NCBI GenBank assembly: GCA_023053685.1
Contig: JALIGW010000028.1
Span: 7,042,501-7,106,500 of the forward strand
Source of the DNA: Diadophis punctatus similis
Taxonomy: Eukaryota; Chordata; Lepidosauria; Squamata; Dipsadidae
Direction: 5' to 3'
DNA: 64,000 nucleotides
The translations under genes and the position numbers were made by a program. Shown one piece after another: positions 31,201 to 36,852 of the stretch (its first letter is position 1; each line of letters begins with the position of its first letter). The notes under the pieces were generated by a model. It made no database searches. It had not been told where the DNA came from and saw only the letters and a list, made by a program, of their open reading frames with translations.

Positions 31201-32703
31201 TGCAGCGTGGCATGGAAGCTATCAGCCTGTGGCACTGCTGAGGTGTTATGGAAGACCAGGATGCTTCAATAGCGGCCTTCAGCTCTTCTGCATTGTTCGG
31301 TCTCATGTCTCTCATCTTTCTCTTGGCAATGCCCCATAGATTCTCTATGGGGTTCAGGTCAGGCGAGTTTGCTGGCCAATCAAGCACAGTAATCCCACGG
31401 TCATTGAACCAGGTTTTGGTGCTTTTGGCAGTGTGGGCAGGTGCCAAGTCCTGCTGGAAAATGAAGTCAGCATCCCCATAAAGCTCGTCTGCGGAAGGAA
31501 ACATGAAGTGCTCCAAAATCTCATGGTAGACGGCTGCATTGACCCTAGACTTAATGAAGCACAGTGGACCAACACCAGCAGATGATATGGCTCCCCAAAT
31601 CAACCCAGATTGTGGAAACTTCACACTGGACTTCAAGCATCTTGCAGTGTGTGCCTCTCCATTCTTCCTCCATACTCTGGGTCCTTGGTTTCCAAATGAG
31701 ATGCAAAAGTTGCTCTCATCAGAAAAGATGACTTTGGACCACTGAGCAACAGGTCAGGTCTGTTTTTCTTTAGCCCAGGTAAGACGCTTCTGACGTTGTT
31801 TGTTGTTCAGGGGTGGCTTGACAAGAGGAATACGACATTTAAAGCCCATGTCCAGGATCCGTCTGTGTGTGGTGGCTCTTGATGCACTGACTCCAGCCTC
31901 AGTCCACTCCTTGTGAAAGCCCCCAACACTTTTGAATGGCCTTTTCCTGACAATCCTCTCCAGGCTGCGGTCATCCCTGCTGCTTGTGCACCTTTTTCTT
32001 CCACACTTTTCCCTTCCACATAACTTTCTATTAATGTGCTTTGATACAGCACTTTGGGAACATCCAACTTCGTTTGCAATTACCTTTTGAGGCTTTCCCT
32101 CCTTATCGAGGGTGTCAATGATGGTTTTCTGCACAACTGTCAGGTCATCAGTCTTTCCCATGATTGTGATTCCTACTGAACCAGACTGAGAGACCATTTA
32201 AAGGCTCAGGAACCCTTTGCAGGTGTTATGGCTTAATTAGCTGATTAGAGTGGGACACTTTGAGCCTGGAATATTGCACCTTTTCACAATATTCTAATTT
32301 TCTGAGATTGTGGATTTGGAGTCTTCATGAGCTGTAAGCCATAATCATCAGAATTATGACAAATCACGTCTTGAACTATCTTGCTTTGCATGTAATGAGT
32401 CTCTCATATATTAGTTTCACCTTTTAAGTTGCATTACTGAAATAAATGAACTTTTGCACGATATTCTAATTTTTCGAGTTTCACCTGTATACTTCATTTC
32501 TGTGAAAAAGTTTATCAGAAACGTCGTCTTAATCAGTTTGTATATGTGCATTTTCTGTTCTCAGCCATGAGGAAATTTCTGTGGTTTTGTCCAGCGTTCC
32601 AGTGGGAGCCAACTATTTGAAGAGAATGGTCAATCAGATTAGTTGTAATCTACTCCAATATCCTTCAGCAATTCCAAAAAATAAAAGAGCAAGTGTCCAA
32701 TAG
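549..32703 (+). CDS. KNL1: KNL1 (CASC5) kinetochore scaffold, 3' part, 17 exons
   Basis: KNL1 is the largest subunit of the outer-kinetochore KMN network. Its MELT repeats, once phosphorylated by MPS1, recruit BUB3-BUB1/BUBR1, and its C-terminal RWD domains dock on the MIS12 complex. Exons read here: 549-5081, 5406-5535, 6702-6769, 7065-7163, 7999-8114, 10623-10713, 15623-15739, 16882-16969, 19794-19877, 21649-21688, 21783-21884, 25960-26060, 26476-26544, 26978-27087, 28484-28602, 30727-30849, 32565-32703. All have AG/GT borders and compatible phases, and the joined length (6129 nt) is 2042 codons plus stop. The family call rests on the MELT modules, the TITVREFF motif and the RWD-like C-terminus (FTFLYDSIELTVGF). 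The N-terminal exons, with the PP1- and microtubule-binding region, are outside the window. Introns hold two half-L1 elements, a Tc1 element and many MITEs. No break is seen in the coding frame. Confidence 0.96.
5406..5535 (+). CDS. KNL1: KNL1 exon
   Basis: 130 nt after TTTTAG; donor GTAAGA at 5536. Starts in phase 0 (ILHSTEVPHN) and ends with one base of a split Ile codon. The encoded stretch is basic (KREKKQSSKNK). Confidence 0.85.
6702..6769 (+). CDS. KNL1: KNL1 exon
   Basis: 68 nt; acceptor CTTCTAG, donor GTATAT. It completes the split Ile codon and encodes QQNSELETQLLMDSICEQ, ending in phase 0. Confidence 0.85.
7065..7163 (+). CDS. KNL1: KNL1 exon with TITVREFF motif
   Basis: 99 nt, phase 0 at both ends; acceptor TTTTAG, donor GTATGT. 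Encodes KLLEGTITVREFFTLLQVHV, a conserved hydrophobic segment between the MELT array and the coiled coil. Confidence 0.9.
7386..7858. mobile_element. TA-flanked MITE with near-perfect terminal inverted repeats
   Basis: Ends are CCGTATTTTTCGGAGTATAA and its complement at 7839-7858, flanked by TA on both sides (7384-7385, 7859-7860). The interior holds a tandem duplication of a roughly 140-bp unit (about 7485-7600 and 7625-7740, sharing TCTTCCCAGCTCTTAC and GCAGGCTCTTTCATTG). No transposase is present. Sits in a KNL1 intron; a short relative lies at 44330-44462. Confidence 0.8.
7999..8114 (+). CDS. KNL1: KNL1 exon
   Basis: 116 nt; acceptor CTCTATAG, donor GTAAGA at 8115. Encodes HTVNTSSIPEDELLSHCIYH and ends in phase 2. 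Confidence 0.88.
8691..9106. mobile_element. Mariner-type MITE, CAGGTAGTCC family (copy 1)
   Basis: Begins CAGGTAATCCTTGACTTA and ends AAGTCGAGGATTACCTG. The family interior repeats GTTAAGTGAATC-like and GATCATGTGACC motifs. Two better-preserved copies (34640 and 42156) have TA target duplications, which points to Tc1/mariner-type mobilisation. Noncoding. Confidence 0.7.
9444..9813. mobile_element. Mariner-type MITE, CAGGTAGTCC family (copy 2)
   Basis: Same family and orientation as the copy 340 bp upstream. It runs from GGGTGGCCCTCGACTAATG to GAGGACTACCTG, followed by TA. It carries the family GATCACGTGACC box. The left end is degraded and approximate. Confidence 0.65.
10623..10713 (+). CDS. 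KNL1: KNL1 exon
   Basis: 91 nt after a (TTTG)n tract and TTTCAG; donor GTATAG. Completes a Glu codon and encodes LKLHAADQDKLLVNMNKSFW before ending in phase 0. Confidence 0.88.
10859..13982 (+). mobile_element. Half-L1 retrotransposon (ORF1 only), copy A
   Basis: A complete 3124-bp insertion bounded by a perfect 17-bp target duplication AAGAATAGTTTTATATA (10842-10858 and 13983-13999). Order: GC-rich 5' UTR (10859-11880), intact ORF1 (11881-12984), about 870 nt of AT-rich spacer, a G-run block (13889-13927), and a 3' end reading GTTTGTACTCTGTACTAATAAA then A-rich sequence. No ORF2 endonuclease or reverse transcriptase is present. The tail, long TSD and L1-type ORF1 indicate insertion by target-primed reverse transcription, probably using an L1 machinery supplied in trans. 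Lies in a KNL1 intron in sense orientation. Confidence 0.9.
11881..12984 (+). CDS. L1-type ORF1 protein (RNA-binding chaperone), copy A
   Basis: 367 residues, uninterrupted, ATG to TAG. Residues about 45-125 are a predicted coiled coil rich in K/E/L heptads (KITEIEKKMQDALKNMEKQL). Residues about 135-215 fit the L1 ORF1 RRM (FAIRVRGLKEGL, then LPRDIVIYFTTR). Residues about 220-285 fit the C-terminal domain (IPSKMLKARKEFTFLIDELK, VTVKFLEKRYRL). The tail is charged. In known L1s ORF1p trimerises and coats the RNA; here no ORF2 partner is encoded. It is closely similar to the ORF1 at 23101 in domain order and several motifs. Low-GC coding sequence inside a KNL1 intron; not a host exon. Confidence 0.9.
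   Translation: MASKYGMIALNKRPIYPSAYTSKMQLATESTPPQALTSENLLNTLKIMKQDLILEFNQKITEIEKKMQDALKNMEKQLRMDMLEVCKGLATNVDVLEDCIETNKQALATSVEYINKFQKDIANFETEVLMSQFRRMQFAIRVRGLKEGLYDNLKGRMIEALVQVSGISKDELATQIEKIYRVNSWHAKQKHLPRDIVIYFTTRVLRNRIIQATFKNNLQVNGQELRIWKEIPSKMLKARKEFTFLIDELKRLNLQYKWEAPTGVTVKFLEKRYRLTTINKAIEFYVNILKADISKIPEERCINVEEDKEEKSSLPDQNDIVLKSQSELQSQKDVKKEMEHWDQMEDELINSKSSRYKRRQPIRYKEK
14640..14913 (+). mobile_element. CR1-type LINE 3' end
   Basis: Contains the CR1-typical tail wording GGTTGGACTAGAAGACCTCC, then AAGATCCCTACCAGCTCTG and a short (TTGA)n terminus. A 5'-truncated 3' fragment with no intact frame. Confidence 0.7.
14986..15409 (+). mobile_element. GC-rich hAT-type MITE, CAGTGATGGCGAACC family (copy 1)
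   Basis: Ends CAGTGATGGCGAACCTATGG and AGGTTCGCCATCACTG, flanked by a perfect 8-bp duplication ATCTATAT (14978-14985, 15410-15417). The size and TIR are hAT-like. The 424-bp interior is CpG-rich and holds one hairpin unit (GCCCTCCCCAAGCTC with GAGCCTGGGGAGGGC). Open frames across it in several registers are by-products of base composition. Confidence 0.88.
15623..15739 (+). CDS. KNL1: KNL1 exon (start of coiled-coil region)
   Basis: 117 nt, 39 codons, phase 0; acceptor ATTGCAG, donor GTAAAT. Encodes LRGFGAELNKMKSCFTKKSK and a basic continuation. Confidence 0.9.
16196..16467 (-). mobile_element. Squamate LINE/SINE-type repeat
   Basis: Starts in a (TTTA)n tract and carries ATATACCGTCTCACAGTG, AAGCGGTTTACA, GGAAGGCTGAGTCAACCTTG, GAGATTTGAACCACTGACC and CTAACCGCTGTGCCACCTCG. 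I know this wording from a very common squamate interspersed repeat (CR1/L3-like or a SINE ending in one). The terminal TTTA tract at the left suggests minus orientation. Family name uncertain. Confidence 0.55.
16882..16969 (+). CDS. KNL1: KNL1 coiled-coil exon
   Basis: 88 nt; acceptor ATATAAG, donor GTACAA. Encodes LQCEKLQSRLAKMDELMKEM, a heptad-like segment, and ends in phase 1. The poorer acceptor tract is offset by an exact phase match on both sides. Confidence 0.87.
17579..17709 (+). repeat. Compound tetranucleotide microsatellite
   Basis: Successive blocks of (GGTT)n, (GGTA)n, a short GATA/GACA stretch, (GACT)n and (GACC)n, each differing from its neighbour by one base. In a KNL1 intron. 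Confidence 0.95.
17895..18925 (-). mobile_element. LINE pol 3' fragment, Jockey/I-like C-terminus
   Basis: Minus-strand translation gives a decayed reverse-transcriptase tail. 18920-18740 reads CAFHLKKRQARCRLNIIW, then GVTLDQKLTFKRHC, then NNLLRKLA. Next come CCIVTGCLRPTPLDKLC and, at 18248-17990, a tryptophan- and cysteine-rich end (WTVWRRLNRLRIGLASTK; CKCGTIQTSIHLLQCPLG; CTHNDLL). There are several frameshifts and stops. From memory this resembles C-terminal pol segments abundant in arthropod Jockey/I-group LINEs; I could not search for it. Confidence 0.65.
19794..19877 (+). CDS. KNL1: KNL1 coiled-coil exon
   Basis: 84 nt; acceptor TTTTTAG, donor GTAAGT. Encodes ETAALDDSELVVNYATEEHE and ends in phase 1. 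Confidence 0.87.
20295..21065 (-). repeat. LTR-like GC-rich repeat, minus orientation (uncertain)
   Basis: Begins TGTTAGCCAGAG on the + strand. On the minus strand it has a polyadenylation motif within GCCTGAATAAACCC at about 20395, followed by a short unique region ending in CTCTGGCTAACA, as an LTR would. No gag, pol or env frames and no primer-binding site were found beside it, so a solo LTR or another repeat is possible. The right edge is a guess. Confidence 0.35.
21649..21688 (+). CDS. KNL1: KNL1 coiled-coil micro-exon
   Basis: 40 nt; acceptor AATTTTAG, donor GTAATT. Encodes ELENYKSQEDNLQ and ends in phase 2 on a split Arg codon. Confidence 0.85.
21783..21884 (+). CDS. KNL1: KNL1 coiled-coil exon
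   Basis: 102 nt; acceptor TTTGCAG, donor GTAAGT. Encodes RDQSDLSDKKQQIISEINQL and continues as coiled coil, ending in phase 2 (split Asn codon). Confidence 0.88.
22236..22464 (-). mobile_element. L2/MIR-like interspersed repeat
   Basis: Contains CCTGTGAGGTGGGTTGAGCT, GGCCCAAGGTCACCCAGGTG and CTTAACCACTAGACC, wording shared by L2/MIR-type 3' ends across amniotes. The hAT MITE starting at 22465 inserted at its right end and duplicated CACTAGAC from it. Confidence 0.5.
23101..24258 (+). CDS. L1-type ORF1 protein, copy B
   Basis: 385 residues, uninterrupted. The first codon of the open stretch is TTG; the likely initiator is the ATG at 23107 (MALKLAKTVPFKG). It has the same plan as copy A: a coiled coil at about 50-130 (KIKEINEKIQAVSEEFSSQI), an RRM-like domain at about 145-225 (FALRLRGVKENK, LPRDIVIYFTTR), a CTD at about 230-290 (FKEIPPKILKARKDYAFLVA) and an acidic tail. 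The tail contains a short duplication (LQSEEELNQH after ESEEELNYQL). The shared frame and motifs suggest selection acted on ORF1 in the source lineage. There is no ORF2. Confidence 0.88.
   Translation: MKMALKLAKTVPFKGIGRVERFPTHIVNLQDFAPPTQTLTLEKWQQAMKDMQKKIASVVNEKIKEINEKIQAVSEEFSSQIQQTRDDVVSVFKSVAVNMELLERDVAEIKQTTVTLGEKVVDIQNKIEGTEADLTMIQYNDMEFALRLRGVKENKQENLKEKILEAFVQILGGTKAELGRQIDKIYRVNSWFARQKNLPRDIVIYFTTRTLRNRILQVTFKNKLKVLTFKEIPPKILKARKDYAFLVAELKKQQIRYKWGIPAGLLVTYMGKRYRLNMISKAKDFFANVLEAGRSKSPEGKRNEEVKKEEKEDLWIADQRGTPNSQEETKDPRQIRELIVESEEELNYQLQLSTLQSEEELNQHNFRCQLKKIADGCRFEGKLMF
24640..24870 (+). pseudogene. Probable L1 ORF2 C-terminal relic
   Basis: Translation with one frame disturbance gives NAARLLVA, then YWK, and then RDAHLAEMAKISDHLKDYSN. 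This layout fits the extreme C-terminus of L1 ORF2 as I know it (A-x-R-L-x-x-A-x-Y-W-K, then E-M-A-K-x-x-x-x-L). If right, copy B arose by deletion of most of ORF2 from a full L1. The call is by eye only. Confidence 0.5.
24973..25311. mobile_element. Mariner/pogo-type MITE nested in half-L1 copy B
   Basis: Ends CAGTGATCCCTCGTTTTTCGC and GCGAGGGATTACTG, flanked by TA on both sides (24971-24972, 25312-25313). Contains a perfect NRF1-type motif TGCGCATGCGCA at 25056-25067. Noncoding. Confidence 0.82.
25960..26060 (+). CDS. KNL1: KNL1 exon, start of RWD region
   Basis: 101 nt; acceptor CTTGCAG, donor GTAAGT. Encodes FSEWVIKEWNDHQAVFTFLY and DSIELTVGFKW. This segment marks the first RWD domain that, in human KNL1, contacts the MIS12 complex. 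Ends in phase 1. Confidence 0.92.
26476..26544 (+). CDS. KNL1: KNL1 RWD exon
   Basis: 69 nt; acceptor TTCGTAG, donor GTAAGA. Encodes DDATFQNKFYREIVSLSFET and ends in phase 1. Confidence 0.88.
26820..26912 (+). mobile_element. LINE 3' tail
   Basis: Reads TGCCACCAGGAGTCACTTTG, then GATGGGCAGCCATATAAAT and an (AATA)n end. This is the standard short 3' tail of squamate LINE copies. Confidence 0.5.
26978..27087 (+). CDS. KNL1: KNL1 RWD exon
   Basis: 110 nt; acceptor TTTCCAG, donor GTAAGG. Encodes ETKAAPSAKLVHKLIFQFID and continues to YQLSQ in phase 0. Confidence 0.9.
27337..27577 (-). mobile_element. SPIN-like hAT MITE with two NRF1-type motifs
   Basis: 241 bp between perfect 8-bp duplications GACTAGAG (27329-27336, 27578-27585). 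The left end CAGCAGTTCTCAACCTGGGG and the right end CATTAGGAAGGTTGCGAACC-ACTG match, in reverse, the two ends of the SPIN (Space Invader) hAT family as I know it. The interior is a CpG-rich inverted repeat, including TGCGCATGCGCA at 27444-27455 and 27464-27475. Confidence 0.8.
27725..27902. mobile_element. hAT MITE, CAGAGGTCCCCAACC type
   Basis: 178 bp with a perfect 8-bp duplication GTATAGAA (27717-27724, 27903-27910). Ends CAGAGGTCCCCAACCTTTCC and ATTGGGGACCCCTG; interior has ACCGGGCTACGGACTG. Noncoding. Confidence 0.85.
28207..28430. repeat. Foldback repeat, GGTGCTTTTT...AAAAGCACC family (copy 1)
   Basis: The left arm CCCAAAGGTGCTTTTTTAAA plus GGCAACTGGACTTTCTGG pairs with the right arm CCAGAAAGTCCAGTTGCC plus AAAAAGCACCTTTGGGA. 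The centre is GAAGCTTCTTCAGGCC and the trailer ACCATGACCTGGATGACTGA. Other copies lie at 55557-55677 (half) and 59773-59990. The class is not certain. Confidence 0.7.
28484..28602 (+). CDS. KNL1: KNL1 RWD exon
   Basis: 119 nt; acceptor CAACCAG, donor GTAAGT. Encodes ILHDLSLVVNRCQLLGEEIE and FLNKWGGKFYLLK; ends in phase 2. Confidence 0.91.
28777..28990 (+). mobile_element. tRNA-derived SINE, squamate type (copy 1)
   Basis: Box-B-like GAGTTCTAGTTCC is followed by GCCTTAGGCACAAAG, AGTCACTCTCCCTCAGCC and GTCCAGGCAATCGTCAGGAG. The box A end is degraded. Three relatives lie at 36211, 41705 and 49139. Confidence 0.6.
29075..29499 (+). mobile_element. GC-rich hAT-type MITE, CAGTGATGGCGAACC family (copy 2)
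   Basis: 425 bp with a perfect 8-bp duplication CAATATGG (29067-29074, 29500-29507). Nearly identical in layout to the copy at 14986, including the single hairpin unit. The strong similarity suggests recent amplification. Confidence 0.9.
30308..30465. mobile_element. Decayed hAT-like MITE
   Basis: CAGCCCTGGACATTTTATAG at the left and GAAAATTAATTGCCCATCTC at the right. Flanks GTCTACAT (30300-30307) and GTTTACAT (30466-30473) match at 7 of 8 bases. The interior has TGTCCGGCCCACAGTGG. Confidence 0.55.
30727..30849 (+). CDS. KNL1: KNL1 RWD exon
   Basis: 123 nt; acceptor ATATGTAG, donor GTGAGT. Encodes SLLFSSSTPLAKFEVELSLS and ANYPTSPIVFTIQKCTGSL, ending in phase 2 on a Gly codon. Confidence 0.92.
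30890..32487 (-). mobile_element. Tc1/mariner DNA transposon, near complete
   Basis: 1598 bp between TA dinucleotides (30888-30889 and 32488-32489). Terminal repeats: GGTGAAACTCGAAAAATTAG at the left and its complement CTAATTTTTCGAGTTTCACC at the right. A second inner repeat (CTCATGAAAACCCCAAATCC and GGATTTGGAGTCTTCATGAG) makes the IR/DR-like layout of Tc1 elements. It encodes one transposase on the minus strand and lies antisense in the last KNL1 intron. Confidence 0.93.
31157..32197 (-). pseudogene. Tc1-family transposase with one nonsense codon
   Basis: 346 codons in one frame, interrupted only by TGA at 31754-31756 (minus strand). The likely start is the internal Met of MGKTDDLTVVQKTIIDTL. 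N-terminal paired-like HTH: VIANEVGCSQSAVSKHINRK. Second HTH: SVGGFHKEWTEAGVSASRAT. After the stop comes the first catalytic Asp (IFSDESN), then the second (FIFQQDLAPAHTA) and the Glu (SPDLNPIEN), with 34 residues between the last two: DD34E. The start of the downstream open part is only the first codon after a break in reading and is not a real initiator. Not functional as it stands. Confidence 0.92.
32565..32703 (+). CDS. KNL1: KNL1 last coding exon and stop
   Basis: 139 nt including TAG at 32701-32703; acceptor GTTCTCAG. Encodes HEEISVVLSSVPVGANYLKR, then MVNQISCNLLQYP and a basic tail. The end of the second RWD domain followed by a short tail fits KNL1. Confidence 0.93.
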
Positions 32704-33390
32704 TTTGTTGTTCTTTGGGGAAAAATGATGTCAACTATCAAGCACGCGGTATTAGAGTGATTACATCTTTGTTTAAACTACAGAAAAGCAGAAACAGTTA
32801 GTCTTTCTTCTACAGACTATAGTGCAAAACTGTAATGTGGTTCATCTGTTGTTGTTTTTCTTTTCTGTATTTTTCCAGTAGTGCTTTGCGCTGCCTTTTA
32901 TTTCTGAGAGACCATTTTATAATAGAATAAAGTATATATTGTAAGTTGATGTAATTTTGAAACATATACTGCAGGAAAGGGATGCTAAGATGAGGAGCTT
33001 TTGAGTCCTATCTATAAGGCACTTAAGTAATTGAATGTTGGATATAGAATACTGGATCAGTCTCCTAATTTTTTAGAAATGATCATAGGATGTATTAAAT
33101 TTTTATTCCATTATACTGACTGAGGAAAGTCTTCAGTTTCAGTGAAGGCAGCAGACATTGTTATTAACATGCATCTTTGTGAATGCTCATCTTGTATCTG
33201 TAATGTTGACATTCTTACAACAAAACTTCTAGGATATTTCTCCCTTGTCTAATATTTTGTTGGCGGACAAATTATGTTTATATGTAAAATATTGCATATT
33301 TAAATGCTTTGTGATGTTTGAGTGTTTTTTAACTTTAGTATTTTGTCAAAAAGAAAAGTGTAATAAAGTTAGCAACAGTACTTTTACCAT
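32704..33390 (+). other. KNL1: KNL1 3' UTR with two poly(A) signals
   Basis: AT-rich, no frames. AATAAA occurs at 32926-32931 and again at 33362-33367; either could end the transcript. No repeats recognised. Confidence 0.65.
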
Positions 33391-34100
33391 CTTGGTAGTG
33401 ATTTAGAAATGAAAAAAACACTGCCAACACTTAAATTCAATATTACTTGCTGTGTTATTTTATTTTTTATTTTTACTATATTTTTTATTTTAATAAAATA
33501 AAAAAATATTTTACATATTTTACTATTATCTTTAAAAACTATTCCTTCTAAATTGTGTGAATTACATTTTGTTATTTGAATGTTTCTGTTAACATTTAGA
33601 ATGTTGGGTTAAACACACTATCTTTATTCACACCAATTTTATGAAAAGTGGAAAAAAAAGATTTTGTAAAAATGCTTTTATAAGTAGAACTGAACTATGC
33701 AAAATGTTGTGCATCCAGATAAAAAAAGGTTAACAGCATGTGTAATAGAATCATTGTGGTTCAATAATACTTATACTTTTTATAATAGAAAACACATGGT
33801 AGATTAATGTAGAATAGTATAACATTTTACTTTTTATAGATTTTGCATTTTTCTTGTACACACATCTAAAAACATAAGTAAACAAAGACTTTTTATTCCT
33901 TTTTTCTTAAATCCTCAATATGTTTTTATGCACTGCTTTACTTCCTGTGTTTTCCTCTTATTCATGTCCAGTTCAGATAATGCTTTTACCTGTTTTTCTT
34001 GTATCTCTTCTATTTATTATTCTCCCAACCTATTTTCAATAGTTTTAATTTATACTAGGATGTTACACGTCTCTAAAAATAAATCTTAATGAAATTTAAT
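33391..34100. other. Intergenic AT-rich sequence
   Basis: Very AT-rich spacer between KNL1 and RAD51. I see no frame, repeat end or regulatory motif that I can support. Confidence 0.6.
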
Positions 34101-34109
34101 TGACACTTA

Positions 34110-34555
34110 TTTAATTTGAATACACTGAGGATGGAAAAGCAAGGACATCAGCCTGGCAACTATATGTAGATTAGTCCGCACAATCATTTTTCCCATAGCT
34201 ACATAGAATAGCAAAAGTTGGGCCATGAAAAAATTAGAAGGGAAATCAACTTGCTTGAGCTGTAGTGTCGGAGAAGAATCCTATGCAAACAAGTGCTAGA
34301 GTGTATAAAACTTATAACTGAAAGGCAAAATCACCAAATTTCAGCCATGTAATGTGGTCAAACACATTGGAAAAGGCAGTTATGCTCAGAATAGTCAACA
34401 GTAAAAGGAAATGAGGCCACCAAAAAAAATGGTGGCTACAAATCATCCAAGCTGACACCAGCCAGAGCATAAAAAAACTGAAAGAAGCTGTACAAGATTG
34501 GAAAATGTGCATACAGCTAGTCCAGAGAATCACAAGAATCGGTCACAATTGAGCA
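34110..34555 (+). mobile_element. BovB/RTE-like LINE 3' relic
   Basis: Carries GCCATGTAATGTGGTCAAAC, CAGTAAAAGGAAATGAGGCC, AAGCTGACACCAGCCAGAGC and AAACTGAAAGAAGCTGTACA, phrases I associate with the pol 3' end of RTE/BovB LINEs. Fully decayed; edges approximate. Confidence 0.45.
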
Positions 34556-34639
34556 GATATTATCATTTAATTTGTGTGTGGTTATTTATCTAGACTCATA
34601 GCGGACTGCAATATAAAATACAATAAAACAGAAAAAATA

Positions 34640-35021
34640 CAGGCAGTCCTCAACTTATGATCACAATTGAGTCCAAATTTTCTGTTGCTAAGTGAAACAT
34701 TTGTTAAGTGAATTTTGCCCCATTTTACAATCTTTCTTGCCATAATTGTTAAGTGAATCATTGCAATTGTTCAGTTACTGTAGTAGCACAGTTGTTAAGT
34801 AAATCTGGCTTCCTCATTGACTTTGCTTGTCAGAAGATTGCAAAAGGGGATCACATGGCCCCCCGGGACACTGCAACCGTCATCAATATGGGTCAGTTGT
34901 CAAATTTTGATCACGTGACCATGGGGATGCTGCAATGATAAGTGAAAAAGAGTCCTAAGTCACTTTTCAGTGCTGTTATAACTTAGGTCACTAAATGAAC
35001 TGTTAAGTCGAGGACTACCTG
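34640..35021. mobile_element. Mariner-type MITE, CAGGTAGTCC family (copy 3)
   Basis: Ends CAGGCAGTCCTCAACTTATG and TAAGTCGAGGACTACCTG, with TA on both sides (34638-34639, 35022-35023). The best evidence for the family's ends and TA duplication. Contains the GATCACGTGACC box. Confidence 0.83.
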
Positions 35022-35023
35022 TA

Positions 35024-35957
35024 AATCTATGGATTCAATAACATCAGAAAAGAGTACATTCATAGAAAATCAAATGAAAAATAACTGCAGTATAAAATAA
35101 GATATAATATTGGTATCAAGCAATCATGTTCCAAAGATCCTCCAGAAAAATTCAGCCTGCACTAATTCCTGGAATGTCAGTGATAGGGACATCTAACTCC
35201 TATAAATACCATATTCCCTTAGCCCTTTATGCACATGCTCATTCCTGCTTAATAGTATTAAAGACTGCTGTTTTGTCCAAAGAATTTGTGTGATACTATA
35301 ATGTTGATGTTATGGTGGTATAAAAATGTTAGACCTCGTTCAGGACCTCAAGGTGCCCTCAAATTACACTATTTATTTGACAATGATTGCATTTCGACTA
35401 ATGAAGCAAGTGCTACTTTGCAGGCTTAATGTATAACACAATAGGCATTCTACTTATTTCACTATAGATTGCATCAGAATGTAGTTCATGTCTCTTCCCC
35501 CCCCCCCCCCAACATCCCTTTCCTGGAATGGAAGGGAGCAAGATGCCCAGGGGGAGGAGGGGGGTGGTCTTCTCTTAATCTATTAACCACCTCTAGAATG
35601 ACATGCTCCGTTGGAGCCTCAGGTCCGTTGGCAGAGTTTTCAGGCCTTTTTGGAAGGCCAAAAGGGGGGATCTGAATCACACCTTTGGGCCATGATGTTC
35701 CATGGCAGAAACTACAATATTGCCTTCTGTAACCATATCACACATATTGAGTTTGTAATTAACAGTATTCCAAGTGTTTTTCAGAAGTATAATTGTGGAA
35801 AACTAAGTTTCCTTAAGAAGATGGTTTATGTTAAAAGAAATAATCACAGTATTAAGCCATAGTTTATTGAAAAATCACTATCATTTGGGTTTTTGCAACA
35901 TAAAACAACACACCATAGTTATCCAGTCATAGATTCCTGGTTCTTTAAGAACTTAAA
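35024..35957. other. Intergenic, unassigned
   Basis: Contains a C14 run at about 35498-35511 and a short GC-richer patch to about 35690. No coding frame, TIR or known family recognised. Confidence 0.5.
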
Positions 35958-35958
35958 C

Positions 35959-36096
35959 CAGTGTTTTTCAAACGTGGCCATTTTTAAGATGTGTGGTTTT
36001 CATTTTGCAGAATTCCCCAATCAGCAAGCTGGCTAGGAAATTTTGGGAGTTGAAGTTCACACATCTTAAAAGTTGCCAAAAGTTTGAAAAACACTG
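35959..36096. mobile_element. Palindromic hAT MITE (copy, decayed)
   Basis: CAGTGTTTTTCAAACGTGGC at the left and TTTGAAAAACACTG at the right. Flanks ACTTAAAC and GCTTAAGC match at 6 of 8 bases. Interior GGGAGTTGAAGTTCACACAT matches the family of the 60525 copy. Confidence 0.72.
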
Positions 36097-36210
36097 GCTT
36101 AAGCAGAACTAGAAGACAGTATGAACCAAGTTGCATCCACGTGCATTTCACAAGAACTGGTTTATTCAGCACTCCTTCAAGGGGGGTGGGGGAGGACAGA
36201 AGAGTAAATA

Positions 36211-36390
36211 GAGAGCCAATTTGATCTAGGACTTAAAGCATGGGCTTAGAAACCAGGAGACTGTGTTCCAGTCCCACCTGAGGTATGAAAACAGCTGGTA
36301 GACTTTGGGCCAGTCATTCTCAGCCCAACCCACCTCACAGGGTGGGTGGAGAAAAACAGGAGGAAGGAATACCGCGTATATTCTCTATTA
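36211..36390 (+). mobile_element. tRNA-derived SINE, squamate type (copy 2)
   Basis: GAGAGCCAATTTGATCTAGG, then CAGTCCCACCTGAGG (box B region), GGGCCAGTCATTCTCAGCCC and CCCACCTCACAGGGTGGGTG. The family order is clear; the box A bases are mutated. Confidence 0.65.
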
Positions 36391-36640
36391 CTACATCACT
36401 TTCTCCACATACATTTTAAAAGTTTCAGGAAGTTGCACCCATCCAGATACAAGATGCATATATGAATAATCACGAAAAGGTTCGGGTTGAAGTTGGCATT
36501 TTGAAAATTATGGCCTCTAGACAACCGATCTACACACACGAAAATAAAGAGACAACCCTAATCAAAGTAAACTACAAGACTCTTTAAAAAATCAATTTGG
36601 AAATACGTCTCTCCGCCGGATCAAATGCTTTCCTTCCACT

Positions 36641-36763
36641 CCGCGGTCTCCAACCTTGGCAACTTTAAGACTTGACTTCAACTCCCAGAGTTCCTCAGCT
36701 CTGACTGAGGAATTCTGGGAGTTGAAGTCCATAAGTTAAAATTGTCAAGGTTGGAGACCCCTG
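36641..36763. mobile_element. Palindromic hAT MITE abutting the RAD51 promoter
   Basis: CGGTCTCCAACCTTGGCAAC at the left pairs with GTCAAGGTTGGAGACCCCTG at the right, around CCCAGAGTTCCTCAGC / GAGGAATTCTGGGAG. The flanks show no duplication. It ends 10 bp before the NRF1-type motif. Confidence 0.72.
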
Positions 36764-36773
36764 CGCTAGAAAA

Positions 36774-36785
36774 TGCGCATGCGCA
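36774..36785. promoter_or_regulatory. NRF1-type site
   Basis: TGCGCATGCGCA, a perfect palindromic match to the known NRF1 consensus, at the upstream edge of the RAD51 CpG island. Confidence 0.6.
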
Positions 36786-36852
36786 GGGATAACTTTTTGT
36801 TTTTTTTCCCTCTCTCCCGCGTTTCGCGGGGACGTCTGCACGCCTGTGCGTC

